A stretch of 64,000 nucleotides of DNA from Citrus sinensis. Its lineage: Eukaryota > Streptophyta > Magnoliopsida > Sapindales > Rutaceae. This document shows positions 34,908 through 46,784 of the stretch, in pieces. A program made the translations under genes and the position numbers. The notes below the pieces were generated by a model. That model made no database searches. It was not told the origin of the DNA and saw only the letters and a list, made by a program, of their open reading frames with translations. Each line of letters opens with the position of its first letter. Positions within the stretch are counted from its first letter, which is position 1. Where the stretch lies: NCBI RefSeq assembly GCF_022201045.2, contig NC_068564.1:28115001-28179000 (forward strand), written 5' to 3'.

Positions 34908-35770
34908 CTATGTTTATATGTGCATGTATATGTCAACCACCAGCAGCGATCAATTAAATTATTCTGAAAAGAAATACAAATTAAGCTGCAATCGGCCTGA
35001 TACGTTTGAATGATTATTGCATAATCTGATATTATTATTGAGTTTTGATCATCAAATTTGTTCATTCATTACTAAACACATAAATTTCTTACCATTTTTA
35101 ATTCTAAATAAATATGAAATTAAATTTATAATAATAATTCGGTTACCATTTTGGTCAGGCAACAAATTAAATATTAATCATTAGTTTATTAAGCATGTAA
35201 TACAAATGATTTAAAAAGTAATTCTCATCTAATCTTGATTTTTCCAACCACTTTTACCAGATTATTTACAAAGTTGATTATCAAAGAATCTACATAAGAA
35301 TTGATTATTTGGCAAGTCGACAGCCCCACCAGCTGATTTTAGATTGGAGGAAGTGCAAATTCTTCATCTGTGGAAGAAGAATATTATTCATTCTGTTTGG
35401 AAAAGCTTGCTGTTTGCCAACTAGTATATCTGTTGATTCAATGCAGAGACAAAACAAGAGATGTTTGATCTCACTAACAATTAGCATCAACATAACGCTA
35501 CATGCTTAGGAACTCGTACACTTGCCAAGCTACAATTATCATCAACTATTACAGTGAACCAAATGCAATATTGCAAGGGAAGCTAGCTACCAGACACATT
35601 TTTTTGGATGGGTTTGGGGGAAGAACAGCTAACTTATTAGTAAAGGATTATCTATAATAGTACAACATTGTAACAGAGTTAAACTCGAAAAAGCATGACA
35701 CATTCTCAAAGATTCTACCTCATTTTGCCAGCCGCAGAACCATGGATATGCGTTGATTGACATTGGATCT
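34908..35770. other. gap between pseudogene and GRAS gene tails
   Basis: AT-rich, no gene. Carries the second copy of the 41-bp repeat at 35643-35683. The last ~100 bp share agattctacctca with the region beyond the GRAS relic at 20725. Confidence 0.6.
35643..35683. repeat. 41-bp exact repeat, partner at 28884-28924
   Basis: Both places read aaggattatctataatag followed by tacaacattgtaacagagtt and aaa, identical over 41 bp in the same orientation. Flanking bases differ on both sides. Confidence 0.95.
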
Positions 35771-37408
35771 TCACCTCCATGCAGAGGAAACAATTATAGC
35801 TTGATTTTTCCAGCCAAGAAAGAGCGCTCCATCCCTCTCTTCAAGTGTGTAGTTGTCATTGTAGTTTTCCAGCAGAGTTTTGATGGTTGCATTCACAAAA
35901 GGGCTCAATGGATAGGGTGTAAACCCGGCCATTATAAAACGCGATCTCCACTTGCCAAAAGGCTCATGGCGTTCCACTCTCTCAGCTCCTTCGCATGCTA
36001 TAAGGTTGACAATCTCACGTGCCAAGCAGTGCTGCTCCACATTGATTCGGTCCTTGCTATCTCTTGGCAGAGCAACATCAATTGAATCAAAGATAGCGCC
36101 ATAGTGATTCATCGTTTCAAGGAAACGGTGAAAAAATGGGGCAGTATTAGTGTTGGCTTCCTGCTCAACAAGTGTCACCACCTTAGGAGACAAGCCTTTT
36201 ACCAGCCTCAGGAGCCTGTCTCGATGATTCTGGATGCTCACACTTTCATCCGGCATGTGATGGAGCATCATGGAAAAATTCACGGCAAGGGCTTCACCAG
36301 GTCGAACTTCAAGGTTTTCAAGTTGAACCTCAGAACCAGAAATTGCAGCAGCATTGAACTCAAAAGGCACCTTATATAAGTCTGCGAGCTTTGATAGTCT
36401 CTGACCCACAATTTCAAGTCCTCCCCCGCGAGCATAAGCTGCTGTAGAATCATCAATGCCTGTAATTCGAATGTGTGGGGGCCCTCCAGGACGAGAAGCG
36501 AGAGCCATAATAAGTATGATCCACTGGCTGCCTTGAGCAATTAGAAAATCGATTATGTGGATTTTATTTTCGTCCTTCATGGCTTCAGCAATTGCCCCAT
36601 TTGCTGACATATATCCAAACTTGAAGTATGGACAGATCTCATACAGTAAATGCATGTAAGATAGGAGCTCAGCACTGGCAGGCTCTTTGCATCTCAGGGC
36701 TTTGTAGATAGAACTTCCTGACGAGGCCAACCTTGCAATGAGCCCTTCCAACATGTAGGCTCCTAAACGTTGGATAGGATCACCAGAAACTGACACCATC
36801 TGTCGTGATTCTGCCATCAAACTTTCAGCTGCGTACATATCATTATTCTCTATAGCCTTTGCACAAGCGCAAAGTAACTCTTTCAGATCCCCTCTGGAGA
36901 TTATCTCTACCAAACACTTCCACCTCTCTGATTCTGATGAGATTTGGTCTTCCTTTGGGCTGGTAACATTGTACATGGCAGGGGTATCCAAATCAGGTCC
37001 CAGCATAACGGTTTCCAATTCTCGCAGTTTGTGCCTCAGATCATTTTCATTTTGTGTTATACAAGACCCACTTACAGGTGAGCCACAGGTACGATCAGGC
37101 GACTGATACAGTTCTGAGGAATATGACTGCTGGTTTGGCCAAGAAACTTGGGTTTTTTCAGGTGAGAAACTGGCAGTGGATGGAGAATTAGGAGCACCGT
37201 GACTGCCTGTACCAGAGGATGACTCAAGGGTGCAGTATTGTTCAAAAGTATCTACTGATAGGCGTGCTCGTTCGTTGCTGTCATCAGAGGATGGCTGGTG
37301 GTCTATGTTCTGATGGGGAGGCCAATTTTTGGAGGCCAGCTTTTGCACAGGCTGGTCATAGAACTTCTGAGTTCCATCTGACATCTTATGCATCCGCGAA
37401 AACTGCAT
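35771..37408 (-). CDS. GRAS transcription regulator, PAT1 subfamily (SCL-like)
   Basis: A single coding exon of 545 residues. The start MQFSRMHKMSDGTQKFYDQPVQ matches the MQ..HRMS..FY.QPVQ start of PAT1/SCL13/SCL21-type proteins. A Ser/Thr-rich variable N-terminus is followed by the GRAS domain from about residue 170: LHRI (LKELLCACAKAIENND), the VHIID-type motif IHIIDFLIAQGSQW, LHRII, the PFYRE region (AREIVNLIACEGAERVERHE) and the SAW ending (FLGWKNQAIIVSSAWR). The usual Gln in the VHIID motif is Leu here, and QWIILIMAL replaces the more common QW-LI-AL pattern, so its partners may have drifted. PAT1-type proteins act in phytochrome A, gibberellin or defence signalling; the specific role is inferred. 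A degraded second copy lies at 20725-21060. Confidence 0.93.
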   Translation of the reverse strand: MQFSRMHKMSDGTQKFYDQPVQKLASKNWPPHQNIDHQPSSDDSNERARLSVDTFEQYCTLESSSGTGSHGAPNSPSTASFSPEKTQVSWPNQQSYSSELYQSPDRTCGSPVSGSCITQNENDLRHKLRELETVMLGPDLDTPAMYNVTSPKEDQISSESERWKCLVEIISRGDLKELLCACAKAIENNDMYAAESLMAESRQMVSVSGDPIQRLGAYMLEGLIARLASSGSSIYKALRCKEPASAELLSYMHLLYEICPYFKFGYMSANGAIAEAMKDENKIHIIDFLIAQGSQWIILIMALASRPGGPPHIRITGIDDSTAAYARGGGLEIVGQRLSKLADLYKVPFEFNAAAISGSEVQLENLEVRPGEALAVNFSMMLHHMPDESVSIQNHRDRLLRLVKGLSPKVVTLVEQEANTNTAPFFHRFLETMNHYGAIFDSIDVALPRDSKDRINVEQHCLAREIVNLIACEGAERVERHEPFGKWRSRFIMAGFTPYPLSPFVNATIKTLLENYNDNYTLEERDGALFLGWKNQAIIVSSAWR

Positions 37409-38283
37409 TGGGAAACACTAATTCCTTGATATAGAGCAACAAAATATGAAGTGTGGCTCAATGCAAACCAGGAAAGTTCAAGCAAAATCGTTCTGAAAAG
37501 CACAGATAAGACAGCTTTTGAGGATGACAAATCTTGGTTACTCTAATAATGAAACTCCATCATCATCAGACATGCAGGAAATTCCACATGATAAGTTGAT
37601 AACATGTTGGTTATGACTAACATAAACTGAAATGCGGCCATAGGCTTAAATCGTTCTCTTAATTTTTTCTTGGTGTTACCATCGATGGATCCGGGCGATT
37701 GCATATGATCACACGGTGGATAAACTAACCCAGATGAGAAATTCACTCACTCTTAGTTGCAGATGACCAATTCCGTTTCAAATATCACTACAATTATCAT
37801 AAAAGACTGGCTATTGGATTCAAAAGCTAATCACAAGCTAGCAAAGAGAAGATATTAGATACAAATCTTCCATGTGATGAAAGTGTGATTGAGAGACAAA
37901 ATCATCCTCAACCAGCATCCATCCCATCAAGAAAACCACAGCTATAAAAGAAACGCATCATCAGATAAATGAAAATATCAAAAGCATATGAATAAAGAAT
38001 CACCTCATGAAAAAAAATTTCAGCTAAAAAATAAATAACTGCTTTCACCGCAAAATATAGTAACTTTCAGCTCAAATAAAACAGAGAGCTACAAAATCAC
38101 CACCTCAGATTATCAAAACACACCCGCATCATCATCTTCATGATCATGCAGAAGTTGTATTCAAATAAAAAAAAAAAAAAAACAGAGTAGAAAGAAACAT
38201 GCAGAAATTAATACTAGTCAGCTAAAAATGAAAAGGAAGAAGGAAGTAAAAGGGGAATCATGAGATATTGAGCTTTGGCATAC
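37409..38283 (-). other. GRAS gene 5' leader with intron
   Basis: On the minus strand a donor, GTATGCC, follows aaagcctaaag at 38283. Possible acceptors lie within 30 nt of the ATG (ctatatcaag). A leader intron of about 850 nt is therefore likely, as in other PAT1-type genes. No coding sequence is recognised inside it. Confidence 0.55.
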
Positions 38284-38453
38284 CTTTAGGCTTTGCCTTG
38301 AAAGCAGTTTCAAAGTTGAGAGTTGGGAGTTGAGACCGACAAAGACGCACAGATATGTAATCTTAATCTAAATCTCAGCTCATGTTTTTGTAAGTACCCG
38401 GCTGTTAGTCAGTCGTCCCCTGCTTCTGAGAATCTAATTTAATAGCTGCCACA

Positions 38454-38461
38454 CTTTATAC
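38454..38461 (-). promoter_or_regulatory. TATA-like box of the GRAS gene
   Basis: Minus-strand TATAAAGTG, about 60-100 bp upstream of the presumed leader exon (ending at 38284). It fits a core promoter but was not tested. Confidence 0.45.
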
Positions 38462-40345
38462 AACTCCCCTATTATTCAAATGCCCTTCTTCATTTCCATA
38501 ATTACATTGCGGACCCACTCTTTTTGTTTTTTTGGGAAAAAAAATAAATCATACGTCATTTTTTTGGTAGCTTTTATAAAATAGGACGCCAATACAAGTC
38601 TACATATTTTAGAATAATATTAGTAATAAGAGTCCGATTATTTTAGAACCGCTCTAAAATAAAATATTTATTTATAATCATATAATTAAAATTATAATAA
38701 ATTTTTTTAATATTTATCACTGTATGTGTGAAGTTGAAATTCGTACTCTATTATAGATTAGTTGTAACATATTCATAGCTTAATAATAAAAGTTATAAGT
38801 GAATGTATAAAAAAAATTTTAGAATTTATCTTGACACTATCGAATTAAAGTCAACGAAAGATATTTAATGCTTCAAAATTCAGATATAATTGGATCATTA
38901 CAAAAAAACAAAGAGACTCAAACTTTCAATTTCGACAATTAACTAAAAGATAATTGTCAGCTACTCATCTTAATATCCCTCAATTCATTTTTTATATCGA
39001 AGAAGAAGCATACGCATGTTTTTATAATATGAAACATCCATTCGTGACCCACTTTAATATATTCAAATCATCTTCTAGATTATTTAACCAACCATATTTA
39101 ATAAATCCCAGAACCTCTTTCTCTCTCCAACTTCATTTTCTTGGAACCTCGTTGCTCACTCTTATCCAATAACATATCACATAAATGAAAATTGTAGTTC
39201 AATGGTTCCTTTTCAATTATTTATTGAGAGGGCTGGGAGCTTTGATTTTCTTTAATCCCGTTTCGAAGAAAATACGAGATAAATACAATATTCATTTATG
39301 GTAAGCAGTTGAATGAACGACATAAAAAACAATATGACAACAACATCCTTCTCTAAGGCTAAGGTATGACTGTTAATTCTTATAGATACCTAGATAGACT
39401 GTATATAGGATCAACAAAATATATATATATATAAATTATATATAGTCAAATGTGTAACACGCCGGTGGTCGGCAGAGCCCTAGGGCCAAGTCTTTTATTA
39501 AGTACTTAACTAAAGTACGGTTGCAATTTAATAACTTAATTAAAATATTGTTATTCTTCTTTATATACGTACCTAATTTGTCAGCCATGCATGTTGAACT
39601 TAACATATTCAAAGCTAAACCTTATTTCAAAGAAAGAAATTAAAAAAAAAAAAAAAGTAAATACATGCATGCAATTTACAAGAAGATTTGGTTGATTATG
39701 AATAATCAAAATGTCTTTGTTACGTCATAGCCTCCACGATATTAATTACAAAGCCATATGATATAATCATATCAGGGAAACAAGAATCAACAAAAGGGTA
39801 CTGCGGGATTAACGATGCTTTCGTATAAAGATTGAAGATAAAGCCCCCCAGGCCCCAACGTGTGGGTAAGGACCAAAGACTAATCAATAAAAAGGACCCA
39901 CGCGGTGCGTTTATTGCAACAAGCGGCAGCAACGAAAATACTCTCTGAGTCTCAATTTTCATCTTCTGCTTTTCTTTCTTTCTTTCTTTCTTTCTTTTTT
40001 TTTGAATTTTCTCATTGACTGCTGCGTCTGCACCACTTGCATGAAAGTTGATTATCAAGAATAGAAAGTTATAATTATGTGATGAAGACCCGCAAAAGTT
40101 AATTGAACGCGTTTTCTTTGTAAACCTTTTATGCCAAGAAAGAATAATATTAGTAAGTGCTTAATGACTCTTTGAAATGAAGGTTTAACACGAGGGACCA
40201 TCATCAATAGTTACACTTAACAGAAATTGTAGGGGATTAAACGGTAAAACAAAATCATTGTAAATGATTCTATATGAATTTTGAGTTCAGACGAAGTTGA
40301 ATGATTTAATTGTTGGTTCTCTAATCATCAATAGGAATTGTGCTC

Positions 40346-40580
40346 AACTAAAGTTAGTTGGTGTGAGTGGTTCGATACTCTCACTTTTTAAGAGAGGTCA
40401 GGAGTTTAAGCCCCGTTCTCGTATGGAGTCATCACTTTAACCAACACTTTACTTTTTACGAGTCGATCCAGTGCAAGCAAGGATTAGTCTGGATTGTGGT
40501 ACGGGCTTAAAAATATCTCTCACAGTTGAGACCCACTCAAGACTACCTCATGATTCAGACAAATATATATATATATATAA
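40346..40580 (+). mobile_element. tRNA-derived SINE with target duplication
   Basis: The 235-bp segment is flanked by GAATTGTGCTC on both sides (40335-40345 and 40581-40591); including ata(g/a) just before, the direct repeat is about 15 bp with one mismatch. The head contains an A-box-like ttagttggtgtgagtgg and a B-box-like region (ggagtttaagcccc). The tail ends in a (TA)n run. This is the structure of a plant tRNA-related SINE inserted by LINE-type machinery. Confidence 0.8.
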
Positions 40581-41588
40581 GAATTGTGCTCCGCAACTAT
40601 CGATCCTGCATTTATAATGTTAAAAAGACCGTTTATACTGAATCCCCTTTTTATTACAACTTTAAACCACATAATTAAGTGCTGTCATTCTCTGTTGTTT
40701 TAGTGGCTGTTGACTCTTGTAATGAAAAAGTAGAGGAAGTGGAATTATTTGTGACCCCACGTGCTTATTACATGATGTTCAAAAATTTTTACAATATTTC
40801 TTTGTATATTTTCTACTTAGAATTAATCTGCAAACAAAATATTGAAGCTGCTGCCAAAAAGAAGAATGACGTACGTTTCGTAAATATGTTTAGGGAAAGG
40901 ATATTAAGTTCCCCATACCTCCAAAGTTTGATAAAATAATTATGTATATATTTAATCTTTCAACAAGGGACATTAAGTCTCATTTTCTTATCATAATATA
41001 TTTTAACCCTATTAATCCAACAAAATGATTCTAATATTTTATAATAAATAGAAATATAATGTTAAAATTAATGCAATAACATGTACATTTTAAAAATAAT
41101 TTTGACATTTAAAAAATATTTTAAATCAGTTACAATCTACTAGATATATTCTTATTATATTAAACTATATTTTATAATAAATAGAAATATAATATTAAAA
41201 ATAAATTATAAAATTTAAATTATTTTCAAAATCTTATAAAATTATTTTAATATTATCAATATGTGAGATATATTAAATTACTTGTAAAATCTATTTAATT
41301 AACCAAAATATTTATTTAAATATTTTAATAAATAAATAAATATTATTAAAATAAATATAATACTGTACAGTTTTAAAATTATTTCATATTTTAAAAAAAT
41401 ATTTTTATATTATTAATATGCTAGACAAATTAAATTACATGTATTATATTGTATTTATTAAAAAGTCTTAAAATTAATTTTTTTAGCTAACATATTCAAA
41501 GGATATTATAGTAAAAAAAAAATTTTTTTTTCTTGTTGAAAACTTATGAATTTGTATGATCATTTTTCCAAATCTTGAGTTGTGACTA

Positions 41589-41644
41589 TCCTTTTCCCAT
41601 AATTATATATTTGTCCTCCTTTTCCCATAATTATATATTTGTCC
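41589..41644. repeat. 28-bp tandem duplication
   Basis: Two identical adjacent copies of a unit starting tccttttcccataattat and ending atatttgtcc. Confidence 0.9.
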
Positions 41645-44600
41645 TTGTTGAAACTGAAAAAAAAAAAAAAAGAGCATTAGAAATGATATTATATATATGG
41701 AGTTTGGCCCCATTAATTAACCCAAGGAACATAACTAATAACAACAAAATAATCCCATTATGATAAGTTCAATTTGTGATAACAAGTGTGTTCAAATTTA
41801 ACATATTCAAATGAGACATGCATACTCTAGCTAGATTAAGCATATAATAATGAATTAAAGTTATGATATGATAACGATATATATGCTAAACATTGGTGGG
41901 TGACTATTGATCGATGTCCTCCCATGGTTTCGCCGACCATGAAGGACCCCTTTTTAGTTGACTAACTAAACCCACGGAAAATTATTTAACATTCTCTCTA
42001 CCTTCAATTTGTCTTCATTCTTTTAATATAATTAATTAAGCTCCAATATTATTCTATTCACGAATTATTAACCATTAACATATCGATGCCAAGAACAACT
42101 GCATATTTAAACTTGCATATGGCCTTTGGTTCTAGAAACATTTGACTATAAACACTCAAAATCATGCATTGCTTAAATGGATATATATATATATACTGAG
42201 AATTTACTAAAATTAACGCTAATGGAAATAGGAGTAAGATTTCATTTGAATTAATAAATAGAAAAGCACTTGGGAGTAGGTATCACCTTCAAATGGTTGA
42301 AATTATACATCAACATGGAAATGTATTATAAATACAAAATCTACCTTTTTTTTTTTTGCAATTTCTCAACAGACAGGCGGACGCGCGACAACAAAAACAT
42401 CTTTGTCGCGAATATTTTTCAAGAAGGGAAGAAATTTCAAAGACGACTTTTGGTATTCAAAAAAAGGACAATCTTTGAAAAGAAATTAAAGAAACCAAAA
42501 ACCAAAAACCCAAAAAAATAAAAAGAAAAAGTTGGTAGCATCGGACAAAGAGGTCGACGTTGGGTTAATTTCGAAGCAAAGTCAAGCACTGAACTGAAAA
42601 CGCTTAAAGGGAAGTTTGATAAAATTGAAAGAAGACAAAAGTGCAGAAAATGATGATGAAGCAAATTGTCAACTTGGAGGATGGAGTTAGTCAATGGTGA
42701 TATTAGGGTTTCTTAATTGCGCAGGGAGCGAGTGACGTTAATTTTCGCGAGGAATAAATAAAGTCAATCAGGGTCATGATAATGGATGGTGTGTGTCAGT
42801 CAGTATCGTTTAACATATTAATGTAGTTGATTTCATGTGTCCATGGGAATTCTATTTGATGAGAAAATGGGTTGTGAGAAATTGAACCCATCGACCGACC
42901 CTATTATTTATTTATTTATTCATTTACTTTTTGGGAGATTTACTGAGATATTCAAAATCTGGGAGCGCCATTTGTAATTTTAGTTAACGGGTCATTTTCT
43001 TTACACTACGAAGTCTTTACCCACCATAAACCTATGCTTAATAAAAGGATTAAGGAGTGAAATGGTTATGTGAAACTCTGGGCCCAGTCCAGGTTTTCTC
43101 ATCCGGGCCTGAAAGCCCATATTTTGTGTTCTAGAAATTTTTTCACTTGTTCCTTTCGATCGGTCAGCAGTATGGCCAATTTCATTTCTAATTTTCTTTC
43201 TCTTATGGGACCCACAGGAAAAATCCGTTTCATTCTCTTTTCAATGTGGGACCCACACGATTTACATGTAATTATTGTCAAGTTGACGTGGGACCCACAC
43301 TGGAATTAATTTGCAACTAAAGAAAAATGGAAGCAACTCGATTTTATGAAAAAATAGTAAATTGCAAATAAATGTGAGGTAAGTTTTACCCAAAAAAAAA
43401 AAATAATAAGTACGTTTGATATTGAGATTGGGTAATTGTATTTTAAAAATTACAGTACTAAAATATTTAATAAATAATAGCTGTTGTATTTTGAAAGATA
43501 TGTTAATATAATTTTTTATTTATATAATAAAAAATTTATTATATTTTTAATAATTTTATTAAAATTATTATTTAAAATTTATACTTATTATATATTTACT
43601 AATTTTTATTTTATAATTACAGTTTTTTTTTCCACAGCTGGTGGTTTTCCTAAATGCACTCAAAATCTAAAAAACAATTCCAAACAAAATCTTCGCTATT
43701 TTAAATTATGTCCGACAAGGTTCACCCCCCCCCCCCCCCCCCCCCCCGCCCCCTACAAAAATTGAATACAATTGAAATAAACTAGATGATGATCAAATTA
43801 TTTCACCACTTTTATAAACAATATGTCGATTGGATTTAATTTGTTGATGTGTTTTGTTCCTTTTTTTCCTTTTTGACAATTATTGTAAACTGAGGTAGAA
43901 AACAAAATATTAAATCATCAAGGATTTTGATTTTGTTAAGCCCCGTATAGTTAGTTCTTTTAATGGGCACGCCAGTCTGTAAGATAAATTTATTGACAAA
44001 AATGAAGAGGATTTAGATTATAGATTTCCAAATATATAAAGTTATATCATATTTCTTCATACAATAATAGTTGTAAATCAATAAAGTTTTATTTAGATTT
44101 ACAACTTAGATTTCCTTACATAAAAAATGAATTTGATTCAGCATATTAATCAAGTTCTAAACCATTGAATTAATCTTAATGGTATATGATGAGTACTGAT
44201 AATTAATTGTATTTTAATAATGTCTCACAAAAATTAACTAGCTAAAATAGTTCGAAATATCATCTGAATATTTTGTATAATTTATTAATCATATTGTTAA
44301 ATTGAGAAAATAAATTTTGTAATAATCAATATCCAATATCTAGTAATAGTTTCGAAAAATAAATTGGCGCCAACTTCTGCGTCGTCTTCATCTTCGATAC
44401 CTTAACGGTCACTATCTATCTATCTTTTCTAATCAAATATATTACAGTTCCATTTTATATGTCATCTCAACCACAATAATCATAATATCCATCACAACAT
44501 TACCTTCTACATCCACTATTTTTCAGTCAGAAAACATAAATTTTCTAGACAATTGTTAAACAAGAAAATTGAAGCCAAAATATATAATAACCTTTTTTTC

Positions 44601-44920
44601 TTAAAAAAAAAAAAAAAACTTCCAAACATGAAAATTTTCAGTTTTCCAAAATGAGTTGAAAAATTGAAAATGCTACCCAGCCCCACAGACTTAAGAGTAA
44701 GCGTTACATGCAACAAAAAGACTGCCACCACCAACCAACTGTAAGCATTTGGATGCAGCTCCTGGAGGCAAAATATTGCAGCTCTGTCTTTTTATATCAA
44801 CCAAGCGTTTAGTTTCCAGTAACCCACAAATCTTCAGCAGCCTCATTTCTTCTCAAAAGCAAAATTAGGGTTAGGGTTGGTGCAAGTTTGACAGTAGCCC
44901 TGTACCAATACTGCTCCATC

Positions 44921-46784
44921 ATGTCAGCAAGCAAAAAGCCTCAACTCTCAGACTCAGTCTCTTCCTGGGCTGATCTCCCCAAAGAACTCTTGCTTCTCAT
45001 TGCCAAACTCCTTGATACTGATGATGATCACCGTCATCACATCAACCTTCGCCGTTTTCGAGCTGTGTGCCCGCAATGGCGCAACGCAGCCTCTACCCAA
45101 CCCATCAAGTCTCCACCACTACTGCCCATGAATTTAAGATTTCCAATCACACTTTTCAGCAACACCTCCTTTTTCCCATTCACCTTGTATCAAACCACTG
45201 TCTATCGCATCGAAGAACCTGGCAGTTCTCCCAAAAACAGCTGGCTCATCAAGGTCAGCGAGCAAGTCAACGGCAGGTCCCGTCTCATGAATCCATTCTC
45301 CTCGCTTCCCATTAAATACTTGCTCGACAACCGTTTACCAAAGCAAGTGAACTTGCTCAACTTCCGATTTTCGGAAGTATGCAACCGGTTTTACCTTCGC
45401 CCCAACAGCGGCACCGCCGGTTTTGATGATCCCGACATCATGCCTTGTTTCAAGGCGGCGTTGCCGTCTGATTTTCGTTCAAGCGATGATCATCAGAGGT
45501 TTCTCGTGATTGATCAGGACGGGGAGTTGCGCTGTCCCAGAGACGGGGCTCATTTCTGGAGGAGGATTGAGAGAGATTCTGGATTTGTTGACGTTGATAC
45601 TTACAAGAACAAGTTCTACGCCATTGAACTGAATGGCAAAGTTAGGGTTTTTGAGGAGTTATCGTCTTCTTCTCTTGATGCCAGCGCTTGTTCTGTCAGA
45701 CTTTCTCAACCAAACGATCGGTTGTGTACTTGTGGTGAGTGGTATTTTTTGCAATCTGATGGGGCTTTGTACTTGGTGGGAAAAATTATCCATACATGTC
45801 AGCAGCAAGCAGCTGCGGTAGTATTTTATCAGAATGTTGCTGCCGTTGCTGCTGCTGCTGGTGGCGGCGGTGCCGCAGCTGGTGATGGTGGTGATGATGA
45901 TGACGAAGATGATGAAGATAGTGATGAGACCGATGGTGATGGTGATGATGATAATGATGAAGATACTGATGAGAGTGATGATTATGGTGATGATGATGAT
46001 GATGAGCATGATGTTAATGATGATAACGACGACGACGAGGACGACGAGGAGGATAATCTCGGAGATTTTTTAGGAGTTAATTTTGTTCCAAATGTGGTAT
46101 TCAAAGTGTATAAACTGAATGACAGTCATTCAGTTGAATACACTTGGGATCCTGTCACGGATTTGGGTGATCAGATATTTTTCATAAGCCGCGATTGCTC
46201 GTTTGCGGTTTCATCCCAAGATTTTGCCAATTGTGGTGGGAATTGCATAATCTTCGTAGACGACCCAATTTATCGAAATAATCATTGGCATTTTCGCATT
46301 GCTGATGAGCCTGCTGGACTAGCCGAGAGAAGAGTTGGTATATATGATTTGCATTTGGGAGTACTGATCAGACCTCTCAAACTGATCCCCAGATATTTCA
46401 ACATGTTCTGGCCACCCCCGGCTTGGTTGAGTTCCAATCATCAATGCTGCTCCATGAATGTAAGCTTTTACCAGCTTTGAGTACATTTACATGCTATTTA
46501 ATTTGATGGTGCTCGGACGTTTGGATTTTACACAATTCGGATTTGAATGTGCAACCCTAACATTTCTTCATAACAACCTGCAGTACTATTGGTTAACGAA
46601 TTATATGAACGCTGTAAAGATGCAGGCAGCCAACATTTCTTACTTCAGACCAGGTAATTAGAAAAGCACTCATGGATATGTTCTAGCTGTCATATATATA
46701 TATATATTCTGATACAAATCATTATTCTTATTATTTTTTCCAACAGATTTACTGTTAACTGAGATGAAACTTCCAGAAATGTAG
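44921..46784 (+). CDS. F-box protein, SKIP23/DUF295-like
   Basis: The ATG at 44921 (MSASKKPQLSD) is the first ATG of the frame. The F-box is at about residues 16-60 (WADLPKELLLLIAKLL...LRRFRAVCPQWRNAA). A DUF295-like beta-propeller body follows, with FLVIDQDGELRC, VDTYKNKFYAIELNGKVRVFE and EWYFLQSDGALYLVGKI. A long Asp/Glu/Gly insert (about 310-380) encoded by GAT repeats interrupts it. The best model has three exons: 44921-46459, 46584-46653 and 46747-46784, using GTAAGC..CTGCAG and GTAATT..CAACAG borders. It gives 548 residues. Without splicing the frame stops at 46480 (519 residues). F-box proteins present substrates to SCF ubiquitin ligases; the target is unknown. Confidence 0.8.

Larger units (their letters stand above)
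38462..44920. other. repeat-rich gene-poor stretch
   Basis: About 6.4 kb without a supported gene. It holds the SINE at 40346-40580, a 28-bp tandem duplication at 41589-41644 and AT-rich low-complexity DNA at 40930-41500. There are three tgggacccaca words between 43200 and 43310, a C-homopolymer at about 43726-43747, and a TTGGCGCCAA palindrome at 44364-44373. A TATA-like ttttatatc at about 44789 may serve the F-box gene. Confidence 0.6.

Noticed and set aside
40350-40420. Possible intact tRNA gene
   Set aside because: Only A/B-box-like words are present, with no cloverleaf pairing or anticodon arm; the flanking duplication shows it is a SINE.
44888-44920. Eleven-codon N-terminal extension of the F-box protein
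   Set aside because: It would need a TTG start; the first ATG in the frame is at 44921.
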